64,000 nt of DNA from Candidatus Woesearchaeota archaeon (GCA_016187465.1 JACPJQ010000002.1:1-64000), one strand, 5' to 3'. Positions 16,956-25,771 are shown, numbered from the stretch's first letter. The notes: generated by a model not told the origin, from the sequence alone. Numbers and translations: made by a program.

Positions 16956-17504
16956 ATGCCAGAATCATTTGCAATGCTGCTGTTGAAATGCTTCTACCTG
17001 ATGCTGCCGGCATACTTTGCCAACATGGCGCCAGTCATGGTAAAAAAAATCAATTTATTTGCAGTTCCAATAGATTTTAACAAAAAAATAAACGGAAGTC
17101 CGCTGCTGGGAAAGAACAAAACATATCGCGGCTTGGTATTTGGAATTATTTTCGCGGTTATTATTGCGTATCTTCAATTTTTGCTTTACGGCAGGGAATT
17201 TTTCAGGGAAATCTCATTTATGGACTACCAAAATTGGTTATTATTCGGTTTTTTGATGGGTCTTGGGGCTTTAACAGGAGACCTTGTGAAGAGCTTTTTT
17301 AAGAGAAGGATGGGCATTGAACCAGGCAAGAAATTTATTCCTTTTGATCAGGCAGACTTCGTTATCGGCTCTTTGGTTTTTGCTATTCCGGTCTTTAAGG
17401 TCACAATAAATATATTCGCTGTTTCCTTATTGCTAAGCTTTGTATTGGATGTCATAGTCAACCACCTTGCATTTTATCTTAGGATACGGAACGAGAAGTG
17501 GTGA
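16956..17504 (+). CDS. carS: CDP-archaeol synthase
   Basis: CDP-2,3-bis-O-geranylgeranyl-sn-glycerol synthase, which uses CTP to activate the archaeal ether-lipid phosphate at the membrane. The 182-aa length fits. Diagnostic segments are LPAYFANMAPVMVKK, GKNKTYRGLVFG, GALTGDLVKSFFKRRMG, and KFIPFDQADFVIG. About five membrane helices are visible. It lies in the lipid cluster just after the PAP2 gene. Its product feeds the CDP-alcohol transferases of this window. Confidence 0.93.
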   Translation: MPESFAMLLLKCFYLMLPAYFANMAPVMVKKINLFAVPIDFNKKINGSPLLGKNKTYRGLVFGIIFAVIIAYLQFLLYGREFFREISFMDYQNWLLFGFLMGLGALTGDLVKSFFKRRMGIEPGKKFIPFDQADFVIGSLVFAIPVFKVTINIFAVSLLLSFVLDVIVNHLAFYLRIRNEKW

Positions 17505-17999
17505 TTAGACAAAAAACAGCAAAGTCGTGATTATGACAAACCCGCTATTATAAAAAATTAGCTTGTAATGATTTTGATTTTTTTTCTGTTTATTATAAAT
17601 CAAAGAAGCTGTCGGCAGCCCATAAAGAAAGACTAGGCTTGATTCTATTGCAAACAAATTCGCGTTCTTTGAGCTCAAAAAAAAGATGATTCCGAGCAGT
17701 TGGTAAACTATTATTGATTTTTTTAGTGAGTCATTTATCCTATATTCAATGAAAAATAAAAAAACAACATAAATGATTGAGATAACCAGATTGGCGTAAT
17801 TATTAAAAAAATAGAACACTAAAAAAACAAAAATAGCAGATAAGAGTAGTTTCCTTGAAAAAATAAAGTATTTTTCAAGCGGCTTTTGCTCTTCTGGTGC
17901 TATTTTTGCCAGCAGTATTCCAATCAGCAAGCCCGAATATGACACTAGGGCAGCAAAAAAATAATTTATGAATTGCATATTATTTTCATATACCATCAA
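17505..17999 (-). CDS. Hypothetical multi-pass membrane protein
   Basis: A 164-aa protein with about five predicted membrane helices (FFAALVSYSGLLIGILLA, LLLSAIFVFLVFYFF, LVISIIYVVFLFFI, and two near the C-terminus). No catalytic motif or family was recognised. Its start overlaps the rpiB stop by 14 bp, so it is in the same operon, and it meets carS tail to tail with no gap. An internal ATG (residue 8) could be the start. Confidence 0.6.
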   Translation of the reverse strand: MMVYENNMQFINYFFAALVSYSGLLIGILLAKIAPEEQKPLEKYFIFSRKLLLSAIFVFLVFYFFNNYANLVISIIYVVFLFFIEYRINDSLKKSIIVYQLLGIIFFLSSKNANLFAIESSLVFLYGLPTASLIYNKQKKNQNHYKLIFYNSGFVIITTLLFFV

Positions 18000-18438
18000 T
18001 CTTATTTATCCTTCTGATGTGCTTTGCTTCATTGCTGAAGTCAGTATTCAGCCATATTTTTATAGCTTCTATCGCTTCGTCTTTCTTTAGAAATCTTGCC
18101 CCTATTGAGAGAATGTTGGCATTGTTATGCGTGCGGGAAAGCCTCACAATATCAATATTGCCGCCGTAATACAAAGCAGCCCTAACGCCTTTGATTTTGT
18201 TGGCGGCAATTGCCTCTCCCTGGCCTGAAGCTCCGAAAATTATTCCCCTGTGGTTTTTTGGGTCTTGAGCGACTTTTTTAGCCACCGGAACAATAAAGTC
18301 AGGATAATCATCTTCATGATCGAGTTTATGCGGACCTTCATCCTCAACTTCAAAATTCAAGCTCTTGAGATATTTTTTAATTTCTTCCTTCAGCTCGAAC
18401 CCTGCATGGTCTGACCCAAGAAATATTTTCTGTTTCAT
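17986..18438 (-). CDS. rpiB: Ribose-5-phosphate isomerase B
   Basis: A 150-aa RpiB/LacAB isomerase interconverting ribose 5-phosphate and ribulose 5-phosphate. The N-terminal GSDHAGFELKEEI and later SRTHNNANILSIGAR are diagnostic. The catalytic Cys of the E. coli enzyme (ICGTG) is absent: the site reads IFGASGQGEAIAANK. This matches the actinobacterial variant, where a Glu after the glycine loop is the base. The start is the ATG at 18438, and the nudix gene lies 6 bp upstream, so the genes are probably co-transcribed. Confidence 0.9.
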   Translation of the reverse strand: MKQKIFLGSDHAGFELKEEIKKYLKSLNFEVEDEGPHKLDHEDDYPDFIVPVAKKVAQDPKNHRGIIFGASGQGEAIAANKIKGVRAALYYGGNIDIVRLSRTHNNANILSIGARFLKKDEAIEAIKIWLNTDFSNEAKHIRRINKIDGI

Positions 18439-18444
18439 AATGTC

Positions 18445-18843
18445 TTAAATTAACCCCAGCACTTTTAAATCTTTCTCCAGCCCGGGAACTGTTGGGTGTT
18501 TATTTAGGTCTTTGCGGTTTATCCACTTAAACTCAACATTCTCGCAATCAAGCTTCACATTCTGCGACTTGACCCTGCACAGGAAAGGCATTATAATCCA
18601 GCTTTTTCCGTTGCTATTGTCGTCTTTTTGGAACAGTCTGCCCTTTTTTACGATTTTCGCACTTAATCCAGTTTCTTCCTTTATTTCCCTCAAAACGTTT
18701 TCTTCTGCTGACTCAAATTCCTTGGCGTAGCCGGAGCAGAAGCTCCATTTGCCAGGGTAGTTCCAGTCTTTTGGGGATTTTTTCAGAATCAATATCTTAC
18801 TATTATGTTTTACTATTGCTGTTACGACAAAATAGGTTTTCAT
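18445..18843 (-). CDS. Nudix hydrolase
   Basis: A 132-aa nudix hydrolase. The nudix box is complete: GYAKEFESAEENVLREIKEE then TGL, giving the metal-binding REIKEE core. It hydrolyses nucleoside diphosphates linked to another group; the substrate cannot be told from sequence. The frame is open seven codons upstream, but MKTYFVVTAIV is the natural start. It is followed after 6 bp by rpiB. Confidence 0.88.
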   Translation of the reverse strand: MKTYFVVTAIVKHNSKILILKKSPKDWNYPGKWSFCSGYAKEFESAEENVLREIKEETGLSAKIVKKGRLFQKDDNSNGKSWIIMPFLCRVKSQNVKLDCENVEFKWINRKDLNKHPTVPGLEKDLKVLGLI

Positions 18844-18874
18844 AATGCCAAGAATAAGCCTCAATATTTAAATC

Positions 18875-19141
18875 TTAATGCCAGCTTCCTCGCCAAGTTG
18901 AATGGCCCCATTGCACAAGCAAGTCAACCCCAAGCCTTTCAACATGCAGAGGCACATCGCAAGCTCCAAAGCAGGAGCCCATCCACACAACAACAGAAGA
19001 GCCTGTATTTTTCTCTATTGCCTGCTGTATCTCCTTAGCCCTCGGCTTCAGTCCGTCAGGCAGTTGAACGCAGACAAGCTTTGCATTGTCGTTCTTGATT
19101 CTTTCAATGACTTTGTTTAATTCCAAGTCGTAATTGTCCAT
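18875..19141 (-). pseudogene. dph2: Dph2 N-terminal fragment (diphthamide synthesis)
   Basis: 88 codons matching the first third of archaeal Dph2, the radical enzyme that adds a 3-amino-3-carboxypropyl group to the EF-2 histidine. Seen: VCVQLPDGLKP, then GSCFGACDVP with the first cluster Cys, then VDLLVQWGHS. The frame stops soon after, and no continuation is present in any frame before the nudix gene 31 bp on. Dph2 is normally over 300 aa with three cluster cysteines in separate domains. It is a fragment unless the rest is encoded elsewhere. The later pathway gene dphB is intact at 57105. Confidence 0.75.
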
Positions 19142-19260
19142 AGAAGCAAAGAAAGGCTGTTTAATTTAAAAATTATTTGGTTTTTTGTTTCTTTTAATGT
19201 ACACAAAATTCTTAATCATTCCCTAAGAATCCGATTTTTTCAATACTATTGGTTATAAGT

Positions 19261-19932
19261 TTACTTGTTTAATTTAAATATTTCCTGAATATTGTGTTTT
19301 GAGTTTTTTGAATAGATATTGTCAGGCGGTGCTATCTTTATTACAGTTTGGTAATGCCGTATAGCTGCCAATATATCTATTGGATTTTTACTTAAAGATT
19401 TGATATTCCCTAAAATGTAATGTGCTTCAATTTGAACGTCAAGTTGACCTTCTTTAGCAGCCTCATTCAAGCGATTAATCCCGATTTCAACATCATTGTT
19501 GTTGTATTTTTGATTCCATTTTAATGTACCAGAAATTAATTTTGCCATCGGGGCATTTGGGCTCTTGCTGTGATTCTTAATCACATATTCACAGATTTCC
19601 AAAGCTGAGTCTACAGTAGCTGATGCATATGCCATTTCTACCAATCGCTTATGAGTGAATAATGCTTCTTTGATAGCTCTCTCCGCAGATAACTCATTAT
19701 TGGAACTTATTATATCAATATAAAGCTTGGCTGCAGATTTAGGTTTTGTTAAAGCTGCTTCTTTCGCCTCTTTCAATAATTCATCGATTGTATTTTCTTT
19801 AGAAGCCTGCGCATAAATTGCCGGCGGAGTTTTATTTTGAACTTGCGCGAGATAGATTTCCGTTGGCGAATAGCCTGCGCCGTAGTTAAGCGGCAAAAAT
19901 AAAAGCATTGCTTCCAGAAATTCATTCCCCAT
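19261..19932 (-). CDS. TPR-like helical repeat protein
   Basis: A 223-aa protein of Ala- and Lys-rich helices, arranged like degenerate TPR or Sel1 repeats (SAAKLYIDIISSNN, SALEICEYVIKNHSKSP, AHYILGNIKSLSKNP, IRHYQTVIKIAPPDN). The N-terminus is hydrophobic (FLEAMLLFLPLNYGAG) and may be a short membrane or export segment. It is the last gene of a minus-strand run with the 253-aa protein and two very small genes. A scaffolding role is typical of TPR proteins; nothing more specific can be said. Confidence 0.6.
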   Translation of the reverse strand: MGNEFLEAMLLFLPLNYGAGYSPTEIYLAQVQNKTPPAIYAQASKENTIDELLKEAKEAALTKPKSAAKLYIDIISSNNELSAERAIKEALFTHKRLVEMAYASATVDSALEICEYVIKNHSKSPNAPMAKLISGTLKWNQKYNNNDVEIGINRLNEAAKEGQLDVQIEAHYILGNIKSLSKNPIDILAAIRHYQTVIKIAPPDNIYSKNSKHNIQEIFKLNK

Positions 19933-19969
19933 ATAAAAAAGAGAAGATGATTTGATTTAAAAAAGATTT

Positions 19970-20731
19970 CTATATTTTCTGTGTCAAAGGTGTGTTTTTG
20001 CTCGGCTCTATATATTTTTGATATGGATTTTTTATTGAGCTTTTTGTTGGATTGCCAGCGTTATTGTTAACATGACATGAGTATAAACCAATCAATGCCG
20101 CAGCGCCTGCCACTAATGCAGCATATAAAGCATTTTTGCGCCAATTGGTTTGCTTAAGAGTTTCATCGAATTTTGTTCCAAAAAGATGGTTGTAAAGTTT
20201 GGCTGTTTCAGTTGGTGATAGTCCATAACTTGCAATTAGTTCAGAGTACACCTCTGGAATTCTTTCTCCAAATTTCTTTTTTGGATCCGTTTCTATTTTA
20301 GGTATTGCGTAAACTTCATCGTGCTCATTTACCCTACCATCGGATTTGGCCCCCCCAGGTACTATAATATAAACAATTTTTGGTTTGCTCCTTACATTGG
20401 CAGTTAGGTCATCACCAGTATAGTCATAATCAGCAGAAAACACAATGGCTTTATTTCCAATTTTCAATAGTTCTGGGTAATAAGGAGAGGGAACTCCGAC
20501 TTTATCAACAAGCGTTTTAGCTATATCTATGATTACTTTCTGATTTATTTTTTGCCCAGTTGTATCCAGTAAGTTCTTGATGTCCCTCCCCATAGAATAA
20601 AGAATTGCATTTCTTGCAACGGTTTCATCAAAAATTATAATAGGATTTCCTCCAATTTCAATTTCTTCCTCAATTTCATTAAAAACTACAGTAGGTTTTA
20701 CTTTATTTGTAATTTCTTCTAGAGTATTCAT
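19970..20731 (-). CDS. Hypothetical protein with C-terminal membrane helix
   Basis: A 253-aa protein without a recognised family. An N-terminal soluble part of about 195 aa contains a mixed alpha/beta segment (NKAIVFSADYDYTGDD, KIVYIIVPGGAKSDG). One membrane helix follows (ALYAALVAGAAALIGLYSC) and a short polar tail, so it looks tail-anchored. Its SD (GGTGAGG) overlaps the end of the 49-aa gene upstream, indicating coupled translation. Its downstream neighbour is the TPR-like protein. Confidence 0.6.
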   Translation of the reverse strand: MNTLEEITNKVKPTVVFNEIEEEIEIGGNPIIIFDETVARNAILYSMGRDIKNLLDTTGQKINQKVIIDIAKTLVDKVGVPSPYYPELLKIGNKAIVFSADYDYTGDDLTANVRSKPKIVYIIVPGGAKSDGRVNEHDEVYAIPKIETDPKKKFGERIPEVYSELIASYGLSPTETAKLYNHLFGTKFDETLKQTNWRKNALYAALVAGAAALIGLYSCHVNNNAGNPTKSSIKNPYQKYIEPSKNTPLTQKI

Positions 20732-20740
20732 TCCTCACCT

Positions 20741-20890
20741 TCACAAAAACATCTCGTCCATCTCGAAATCAGAAAGCTCTTTCTTATTTATTAATTTAGC
20801 GAAATCCTTGTCCTTCATCTTCTTCCTTTCGCTTCTCATTGCCTCAATCTGTTCCATGTCCTCATCGAAAAATAATTCTTCTGTTTCCAT
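20741..20890 (-). CDS. Small acidic/basic helical protein, 49 aa
   Basis: An ATG at 20890 is preceded by the SD TAGGAG at good spacing. The product is 49 aa and highly charged: acidic start (METEELFFDEDMEQ), basic middle (RSERKKMKDKDF), acidic end (FEMDEMFL). It is probably one long helix. The stop is 10 bp before the next gene, whose SD overlaps it. No family recognised. The gene is supported by the SD and by its position in a tight four-gene run. Confidence 0.5.
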   Translation of the reverse strand: METEELFFDEDMEQIEAMRSERKKMKDKDFAKLINKKELSDFEMDEMFL

Positions 20891-20898
20891 TTTAACTC

Positions 20899-21009
20899 CT
20901 AGTAGTTTGAATTTGCTGAATTGTTGTATGTTGGGTTTTCTATGTACTGAACCTGCGCTTTTTCAATAGCACCCTGACCTTCTATAGCCACTTCACATGC
21001 CAAACACAT
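20899..21009 (-). CDS. Very small protein, 36 aa
   Basis: An ATG at 21009 follows a GGGGGT SD. The product is 36 aa, starting MCLACEVAIEG and ending in an Asn-rich tail (NNSANSNY); the CxxC may bind metal. Its stop overlaps the SD of the next gene (TAGGAG). A strong TATA box lies about 55 nt upstream, so this is the first gene of the operon. No family recognised. Confidence 0.45.
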   Translation of the reverse strand: MCLACEVAIEGQGAIEKAQVQYIENPTYNNSANSNY

Positions 21010-21061
21010 TGTTAAAACCCCCAAGCTTTTTGCTGTTATTTGTTACTTCGTAGTGATATAA

Positions 21062-21074
21062 CTTATATATAAAG
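21062..21074 (-). promoter_or_regulatory. TATA box of the small-gene operon
   Basis: CTTTATATATAAG on the minus strand. The predicted start is about 25 nt downstream, leaving a leader of about 30 nt with SD before the 36-aa gene. It is followed by TTATATC; the combined ATAAGTTATA string also occurs in the promoter of the AbrB/PIN pair at 25927. Confidence 0.55.
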
Positions 21075-21150
21075 CTTTCGCTTAACACTATAAAATATAC
21101 TTATTTTCTATATTGAAAAGAAAGAATATTAGAATGTTGAATATTAATAG

Positions 21151-21256
21151 GCGAGCCTGAGCGGGTACATGGCGAGCGAGTCTCTTCGCGAGTCTCGCAT
21201 GTCACCGGCAAAGAAGCGAAGGCGAGCACAAGAATTTGCCGAAGGTGTATTGAAAT
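21151..21256 (+). ncRNA. Structured RNA motif, copy B of four
   Basis: GCGAGCC (21151-21157) pairs with GGCGAGC (21221-21227), with two central G.A/A.G pairs. ACAAGAAT follows directly, then a hairpin GCC-GAA-GGT and the tail TATTGAAAT. The interior is longer than in other copies and forms its own hairpin: ACATGGCGAG pairs with CTCGCATGT around a CG-rich loop. It contains ATGGC(G)AG, like copies C and D. It lies between minus-strand genes and runs opposite to them. A TATA-like TATAAAATA at about 21090 could start a transcript. See the copy at 1513. Confidence 0.55.
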
Positions 21257-21278
21257 AATAGTAAATTCAAAATTTCTT

Positions 21279-21590
21279 TTACTTTATCGGATGCCTCATA
21301 TAATGCTTGCAGCTTAGGCAATAATAAATAAGCCTGTGCTTATGAATCCTTATCCTGCAGTTAACGCTTGGGACAAGATATTTATGGCAGTTCTTGCAGA
21401 ATCTTTTCTTAAGCGAAGAAGGCAGTCTTATTTTATGCTTCATTGCGATTCTTCTTGCCATCTTTACATACTTGTCAGAAATCCTGCTGTCTTTCCTGAG
21501 ATTATCCTTGGCAAGCTCGAACATCAGCTTGATGCGCTCTTTCGCTATTTTCTGGATTTTATGTGGTTTTTTATAGTATTTTTTGGGCAT
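21279..21590 (-). CDS. rnp4: Ribonuclease P protein component 4 (Rpp21)
   Basis: A 103-aa archaeal RNase P subunit of the Rpr2/Rpp21/SNM1 family, which binds the specificity region of RNase P RNA with RNP1 (Rpp29). An N-terminal helix (KIAKERIKLMFELA) precedes a zinc ribbon: CKNC and CLSC pairs with basic residues between. The Lys/Arg-rich start MPKKYYKKPHK is typical. No partner subunit lies nearby. The next gene upstream is hppA. Confidence 0.92.
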   Translation of the reverse strand: MPKKYYKKPHKIQKIAKERIKLMFELAKDNLRKDSRISDKYVKMARRIAMKHKIRLPSSLKKRFCKNCHKYLVPSVNCRIRIHKHRLIYYCLSCKHYMRHPIK

Positions 21591-21668
21591 TTAGCTATGA
21601 TTTATTTTTGTTTTTTTAATTTTATTGTATTTTTATTTAGCATATGTAAAAAAGTTTAAGAATTCTAA

Positions 21669-23765
21669 TTAAACAAACAAAGGAACTAAAACTAACGTAA
21701 TCGTGCTCAACAATTTAATCAAAACATGTAATGAAGGTCCTGCGGTATCCTTAAACGGATCTCCAACAGTATCTCCCGTGACGGCAGCTTTATGAGTCTC
21801 CGAGCCTTTTCCACCAAAATTGCCATCTTCAATGTATTTCTTAGCATTGTCCCATGCGCCTCCGCTGTTATTCAGCAGCAGTGCCATAAGGATTCCAGTT
21901 ATTGTGCCAACCATCAAAAATGCGCCTGCTGCCTCATACTTCAAGACAACTCCAACAATCACGGTTGTAACCACGACCAACAGCCCGGGCAATATCATCT
22001 TCTTAAGTGAAGCTTTCACGCAGATATCAACGACTTTGGCGTAATCAGGCTTTTGCTTTCCGGTCATTATGCCTTTTTTGGTCTTCCACTGCCTCCTAAC
22101 CTCGTTAACAATGGAATAAGCAGTATCTCCCACAGCCCTTATCGCCAATGAGCTGAACACGAATATTAGCATCGCGCCAATAAAGCCGCCTACAAAAACA
22201 TGAACTTGTGATATGTCAATATTTATAGTGGACAATGCAGTTATTCCTGCCACTCCTTTCTTAATTAAATGTGATTTAACATCATCCAGGTAAGCGCTGA
22301 AAAGCAGGAAAGCTGCCAAAGCAGCGCTGCCGACGGCATATCCTTTTGTCAATGCCTTTGTTGTATTGCCGACTGCATCCAGCCTGTCCGTTCTTTGTCT
22401 TACAGAATCCGGAGCTTTTGACATCTCAGCTATTCCGCCAGCATTGTCAGTTATAGGCCCAAAGTTATCCATAGCAAGTATATAAGCTGCTGTGCCCAGC
22501 ATTCCCATTGTTGCAATTGCAGTCCCGTACAGCCCTCCGTGCTCAACACCGCTTATATTTCCTAAAAAGTAAGAAGCCAGCAAAGCAACTGACAAAACAA
22601 GAACAGGTAATGCAGTTGATTCCATGCCGACAGCAAATCCGGTTATTATGTTAGTCCCATGGCCAGTCTGGGAAGCCTTTGCAATGTCCTTGACAGGCTT
22701 GTAATGGTGATCAGTATAGCGAACCGTTATCCACACTATTAATATGCTTGTTATAATCCCAACAACTCCTGCCCAAAAGAACATTAAGTTACCTTTTAGG
22801 AGCCATTTCACAGCAGCAAAAAAAGCGATGGCTGCCAGAAAGCTTGTTATGTAATAGCCTCTGTTCAGTGCCTTCATCGGGTCTTCATTCTCATTCTTCA
22901 TCCTTGTGCTCATGATTCCGATTATGCTGGCAATCAATCCAAATGACCTCACAACCAATGGAAACAGTATGCCCTTCAATCCAAAAACGGGGAACAAAGC
23001 AACCCCTAAAATCATTGCCCCTATATTTTCAGCTGCTGTGCTTTCAAACAAATCAGCGCCTCTTCCAGCACAGTCTCCCACATTGTCTCCAACCAAATCA
23101 GCGATTACCGCCGGATTTCGCGGATCGTCTTCAGGAATGCCTTTCTCGACTTTGCCAACCAAATCAGAGCCGACATCGGCTGCTTTTGTGTATATTCCGC
23201 CGCCGAGCTGCGCAAATAATGCAACAAAAGATGCGCCAAATCCGTATCCTACAATCATGAACGGGACAGATTTTGCTGCATCATCTGGTTTCATGCCTAT
23301 GCTAAACAAGTAGTATATCAGAGAAACTCCAAGCAATGACATTGCAACTATTATTATGCCCGTAATTGCACCGCCTCTAAGCGCAATAATAAATGCCTCA
23401 TTAAGGCTTCTTCTTGCTGCGCTTGATGTCCTTATGTTGGACCTGATAGAAACCATCATACCGACAATTCCCGCCAATGCAGAGCTGAAAGCACCAAACA
23501 AAAATGCCACTGAAGTTCTCCACCCAAGCGGCTGCTGATGCATGAAAGCGTAAACTCCGTAAATTATTACTGCAAGAATAACTGTAAGAATGCCTATTGT
23601 TGTGTACTGCCTCTTCAGGAAAGCCTCAGCGCCTATTTTAATTGCGTTGGAAACTTCCTGCATAGCCTCTGTGCCGGTGTCTTTCTTAAGAATTTGTCTT
23701 GCGAGATAGCCTGCAAAAATCAAAGCCAGAATGCTTATGGCAATCACTAAGCTTATCAAATCCAT
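21669..23765 (-). CDS. hppA: Membrane-bound proton-pumping pyrophosphatase
   Basis: A 698-aa H+-translocating inorganic pyrophosphatase with about 15-16 membrane helices. Substrate-binding motifs are complete: DVGSDLVGKVEKGIPEDDPRN, then DNVGDCAGRGADLFES, AMDNFGPITDNAGG, and GDTVGDPFKDTAGPS. The segment NTTKALTKGY has Lys where K+-dependent enzymes have Ala, so this is predicted to be the K+-independent, H+-pumping class. It conserves energy from pyrophosphate and would work alongside the A-type ATPase. It is a single gene with its own start. Confidence 0.96.
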   Translation of the reverse strand: MDLISLVIAISILALIFAGYLARQILKKDTGTEAMQEVSNAIKIGAEAFLKRQYTTIGILTVILAVIIYGVYAFMHQQPLGWRTSVAFLFGAFSSALAGIVGMMVSIRSNIRTSSAARRSLNEAFIIALRGGAITGIIIVAMSLLGVSLIYYLFSIGMKPDDAAKSVPFMIVGYGFGASFVALFAQLGGGIYTKAADVGSDLVGKVEKGIPEDDPRNPAVIADLVGDNVGDCAGRGADLFESTAAENIGAMILGVALFPVFGLKGILFPLVVRSFGLIASIIGIMSTRMKNENEDPMKALNRGYYITSFLAAIAFFAAVKWLLKGNLMFFWAGVVGIITSILIVWITVRYTDHHYKPVKDIAKASQTGHGTNIITGFAVGMESTALPVLVLSVALLASYFLGNISGVEHGGLYGTAIATMGMLGTAAYILAMDNFGPITDNAGGIAEMSKAPDSVRQRTDRLDAVGNTTKALTKGYAVGSAALAAFLLFSAYLDDVKSHLIKKGVAGITALSTINIDISQVHVFVGGFIGAMLIFVFSSLAIRAVGDTAYSIVNEVRRQWKTKKGIMTGKQKPDYAKVVDICVKASLKKMILPGLLVVVTTVIVGVVLKYEAAGAFLMVGTITGILMALLLNNSGGAWDNAKKYIEDGNFGGKGSETHKAAVTGDTVGDPFKDTAGPSLHVLIKLLSTITLVLVPLFV

Positions 23766-23855
23766 TCAAAATGGAGAAATTGATGTATTTATAAAACTTT
23801 TTATGAATTGTTTTTAGCCCTCCAAAATAGTAAAAATTATATGCACTAAGCTTTT

Positions 23856-25139
23856 ATGGACTATAAAGTGCTAAATTTCCTTAAGAAAATATTTCAAAAT
23901 GAGCAAGAGGCTCCAAAGCCTGCAACAGAGATAAGCCTCAGCAATCTTGAAGGATGGCTTAATGAAAAATCAAAGCCCCTGATGGAGGAAATCGAGCAGC
24001 AGATTGAAGAAATCCTGATGAAGGTTAACGAGGAGCTTGAAAGGGCAAGGATGAATGTGGAGGTGCTGGAAAACGCAAAACTTCAAAACCCAAATATTCC
24101 TTTCAGGGCAAAACAATACATGGAAGGGAACAGAAAAGCCTACATAAGGGCTGTCAATTCGTTTTTCGGGCACATGGAGATAAACAACAGGGACTATTTT
24201 TACCTTGTTGATTTTTGCAAATTGTTTGATGAACTGCTAAATGGTCTGAACAAAGGAACATTCAGGAGCTATGCAATACTTCAAGAGTTTTTCGCAAATG
24301 AAACAAGCAGGATAGCGCAGAATATCAGGAATTTTGACAAAATCTTTTCTGGCCTTAAGTCTGTCTTGAATAACGATAAGATGGCTGCTGTGAATGACTT
24401 GATGAAAAAAATAAAAAGCATGGAAGCAAAAACAAAGCAAAAGATAAATCTGGATTTGGATTTCAAGAGCGCTGAAGCTTCTGTTAAGCTCGGCAGCAAG
24501 GAAAAAGAGGAGGTGATGGCATCCATAGAGAAATTCAACAACAGTGAAGAGCATAACAGCTTCCTGAAGCTTAACGAGGAGAAGAAAAACAAAGCATTGG
24601 CTTTTTACAACGATGAAAACCAGTTTCTGCAGGCGTTCTCAAATCTTGACAGGCCTTTGAGAAAGTATTCGCACATTGCATTTGAGCACGAGGAAATTGT
24701 CCTGGATTACTTAAAAAGCCCCATAGAAACATTGGCAAATGACAGGAATTTCGCGGTTATTGAAATTTTAAAAAATCTGGAAAAATCACTGAATGAAAAC
24801 AGGATACAGATAGACGACAGGAAAAAAGAGAAATCGCTGGAGGAAATAAAAAAGCTAAGCAGGGAATTTCTAGAGCAGTTCCTGAAAAAGTATTATTCGT
24901 TCAAATCGGAGATTCAGGAGCTTGAAGATAAGATAAAAAGGTCCGGTGTTTCGGATAAATTCCGGGATTTCAACAAGCAGCTTGAGAGTATAAATTTCAA
25001 AATTGAGAAGGATAATGAGGAATATAAAAGGCTGAAAGAGGATGTTGTTAAGCTAACGGCTTCAATCGATAGTTTGAAAAAAGAGGTTGAGGGTTCTTTT
25101 AAGGAGAGTTTTGGGGAGGAAGTTGGGATTGTGGTGTGA
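23856..25139 (+). CDS. Conserved coiled-coil protein
   Basis: A 427-aa soluble protein that is almost wholly alpha-helical, with long charged coiled coils at about 30-80 (EIEQQIEEILMKVNEELERA) and from about 330 to the end (EIQELEDKIKRSG). No signal peptide, membrane helix or catalytic motif was seen. A TATA-like run (AAATTATATG) lies about 25 nt before the ATG, suggesting a leaderless mRNA. It lies divergent to hppA. Structural or SMC-like accessory roles are possible, but no family was recognised. Confidence 0.7.
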   Translation: MDYKVLNFLKKIFQNEQEAPKPATEISLSNLEGWLNEKSKPLMEEIEQQIEEILMKVNEELERARMNVEVLENAKLQNPNIPFRAKQYMEGNRKAYIRAVNSFFGHMEINNRDYFYLVDFCKLFDELLNGLNKGTFRSYAILQEFFANETSRIAQNIRNFDKIFSGLKSVLNNDKMAAVNDLMKKIKSMEAKTKQKINLDLDFKSAEASVKLGSKEKEEVMASIEKFNNSEEHNSFLKLNEEKKNKALAFYNDENQFLQAFSNLDRPLRKYSHIAFEHEEIVLDYLKSPIETLANDRNFAVIEILKNLEKSLNENRIQIDDRKKEKSLEEIKKLSREFLEQFLKKYYSFKSEIQELEDKIKRSGVSDKFRDFNKQLESINFKIEKDNEEYKRLKEDVVKLTASIDSLKKEVEGSFKESFGEEVGIVV

Positions 25140-25159
25140 AATTAAAAAAATAAAAAGTT

Positions 25160-25771
25160 TCACTTGTATATTCGTGCCATAGTTTCATAGGCTTTGACTC
25201 TTTCTTGGTCTTTCATCTTACGTGCTAGATAAATAAGAACATCAAAACGACGCTCGTTTTCTAACTCTAACAGAGCCTTTCCATACATTTCTTCAGCTTT
25301 AGCTTTATCGCCTATCTTCTTAGCGCAGAGTGCTGCACCGGCATGATCTTTAAGCTCTATAAACTCTTCTAGTGCTTTGACATAAAATTGCCGCGCCCTG
25401 TCTTTATCTTTTGCTTTCTCTGCTAGAGGTGCAGCTCTTTCATACCATCCATTTCTATCGAAAATTTCAATTGCTTTGTCTATGCCATATTTCTTTTGAG
25501 CCAACCGAGCAGCAAGGTCAATATATCCGCACTGCTCATACATTGAGATTGCTTTGTCTATATCGCCTCTTCTTAAGGCAACTTGTGTGGCACCGAAGTT
25601 ATCCCCCGTATCTTGTAGTATTTGTACCGCATTTTCTCTGTAATATTTGTTTTTTGCCAATCCCTTGGCCACTACATTGCGAGTAAGAGATTGTTTAAGT
25701 TCCCCTGCACTCAGTTGACTGAGTAAATAATCTAAATCAACTTTGTTATGTTTCTGTTTTCGTTGTGACAT
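25160..25771 (-). CDS. TPR-like repeat protein
   Basis: A 203-aa soluble protein with about five helical repeats of 30-34 aa, recognised from recurring DKAISMYEQCGYIDLAARLA, DKAIEIFDRNGWYERAAPLA, DRARQFYVKALEEFIELK and KAEEMYGKALLELE. This is TPR or clathrin-repeat-like architecture used for protein binding. A strong SD (TAGGAGGTAAAG) precedes the start. It sits at the edge of the accessory island; its partner is unknown. Confidence 0.7.
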   Translation of the reverse strand: MSQRKQKHNKVDLDYLLSQLSAGELKQSLTRNVVAKGLAKNKYYRENAVQILQDTGDNFGATQVALRRGDIDKAISMYEQCGYIDLAARLAQKKYGIDKAIEIFDRNGWYERAAPLAEKAKDKDRARQFYVKALEEFIELKDHAGAALCAKKIGDKAKAEEMYGKALLELENERRFDVLIYLARKMKDQERVKAYETMARIYK

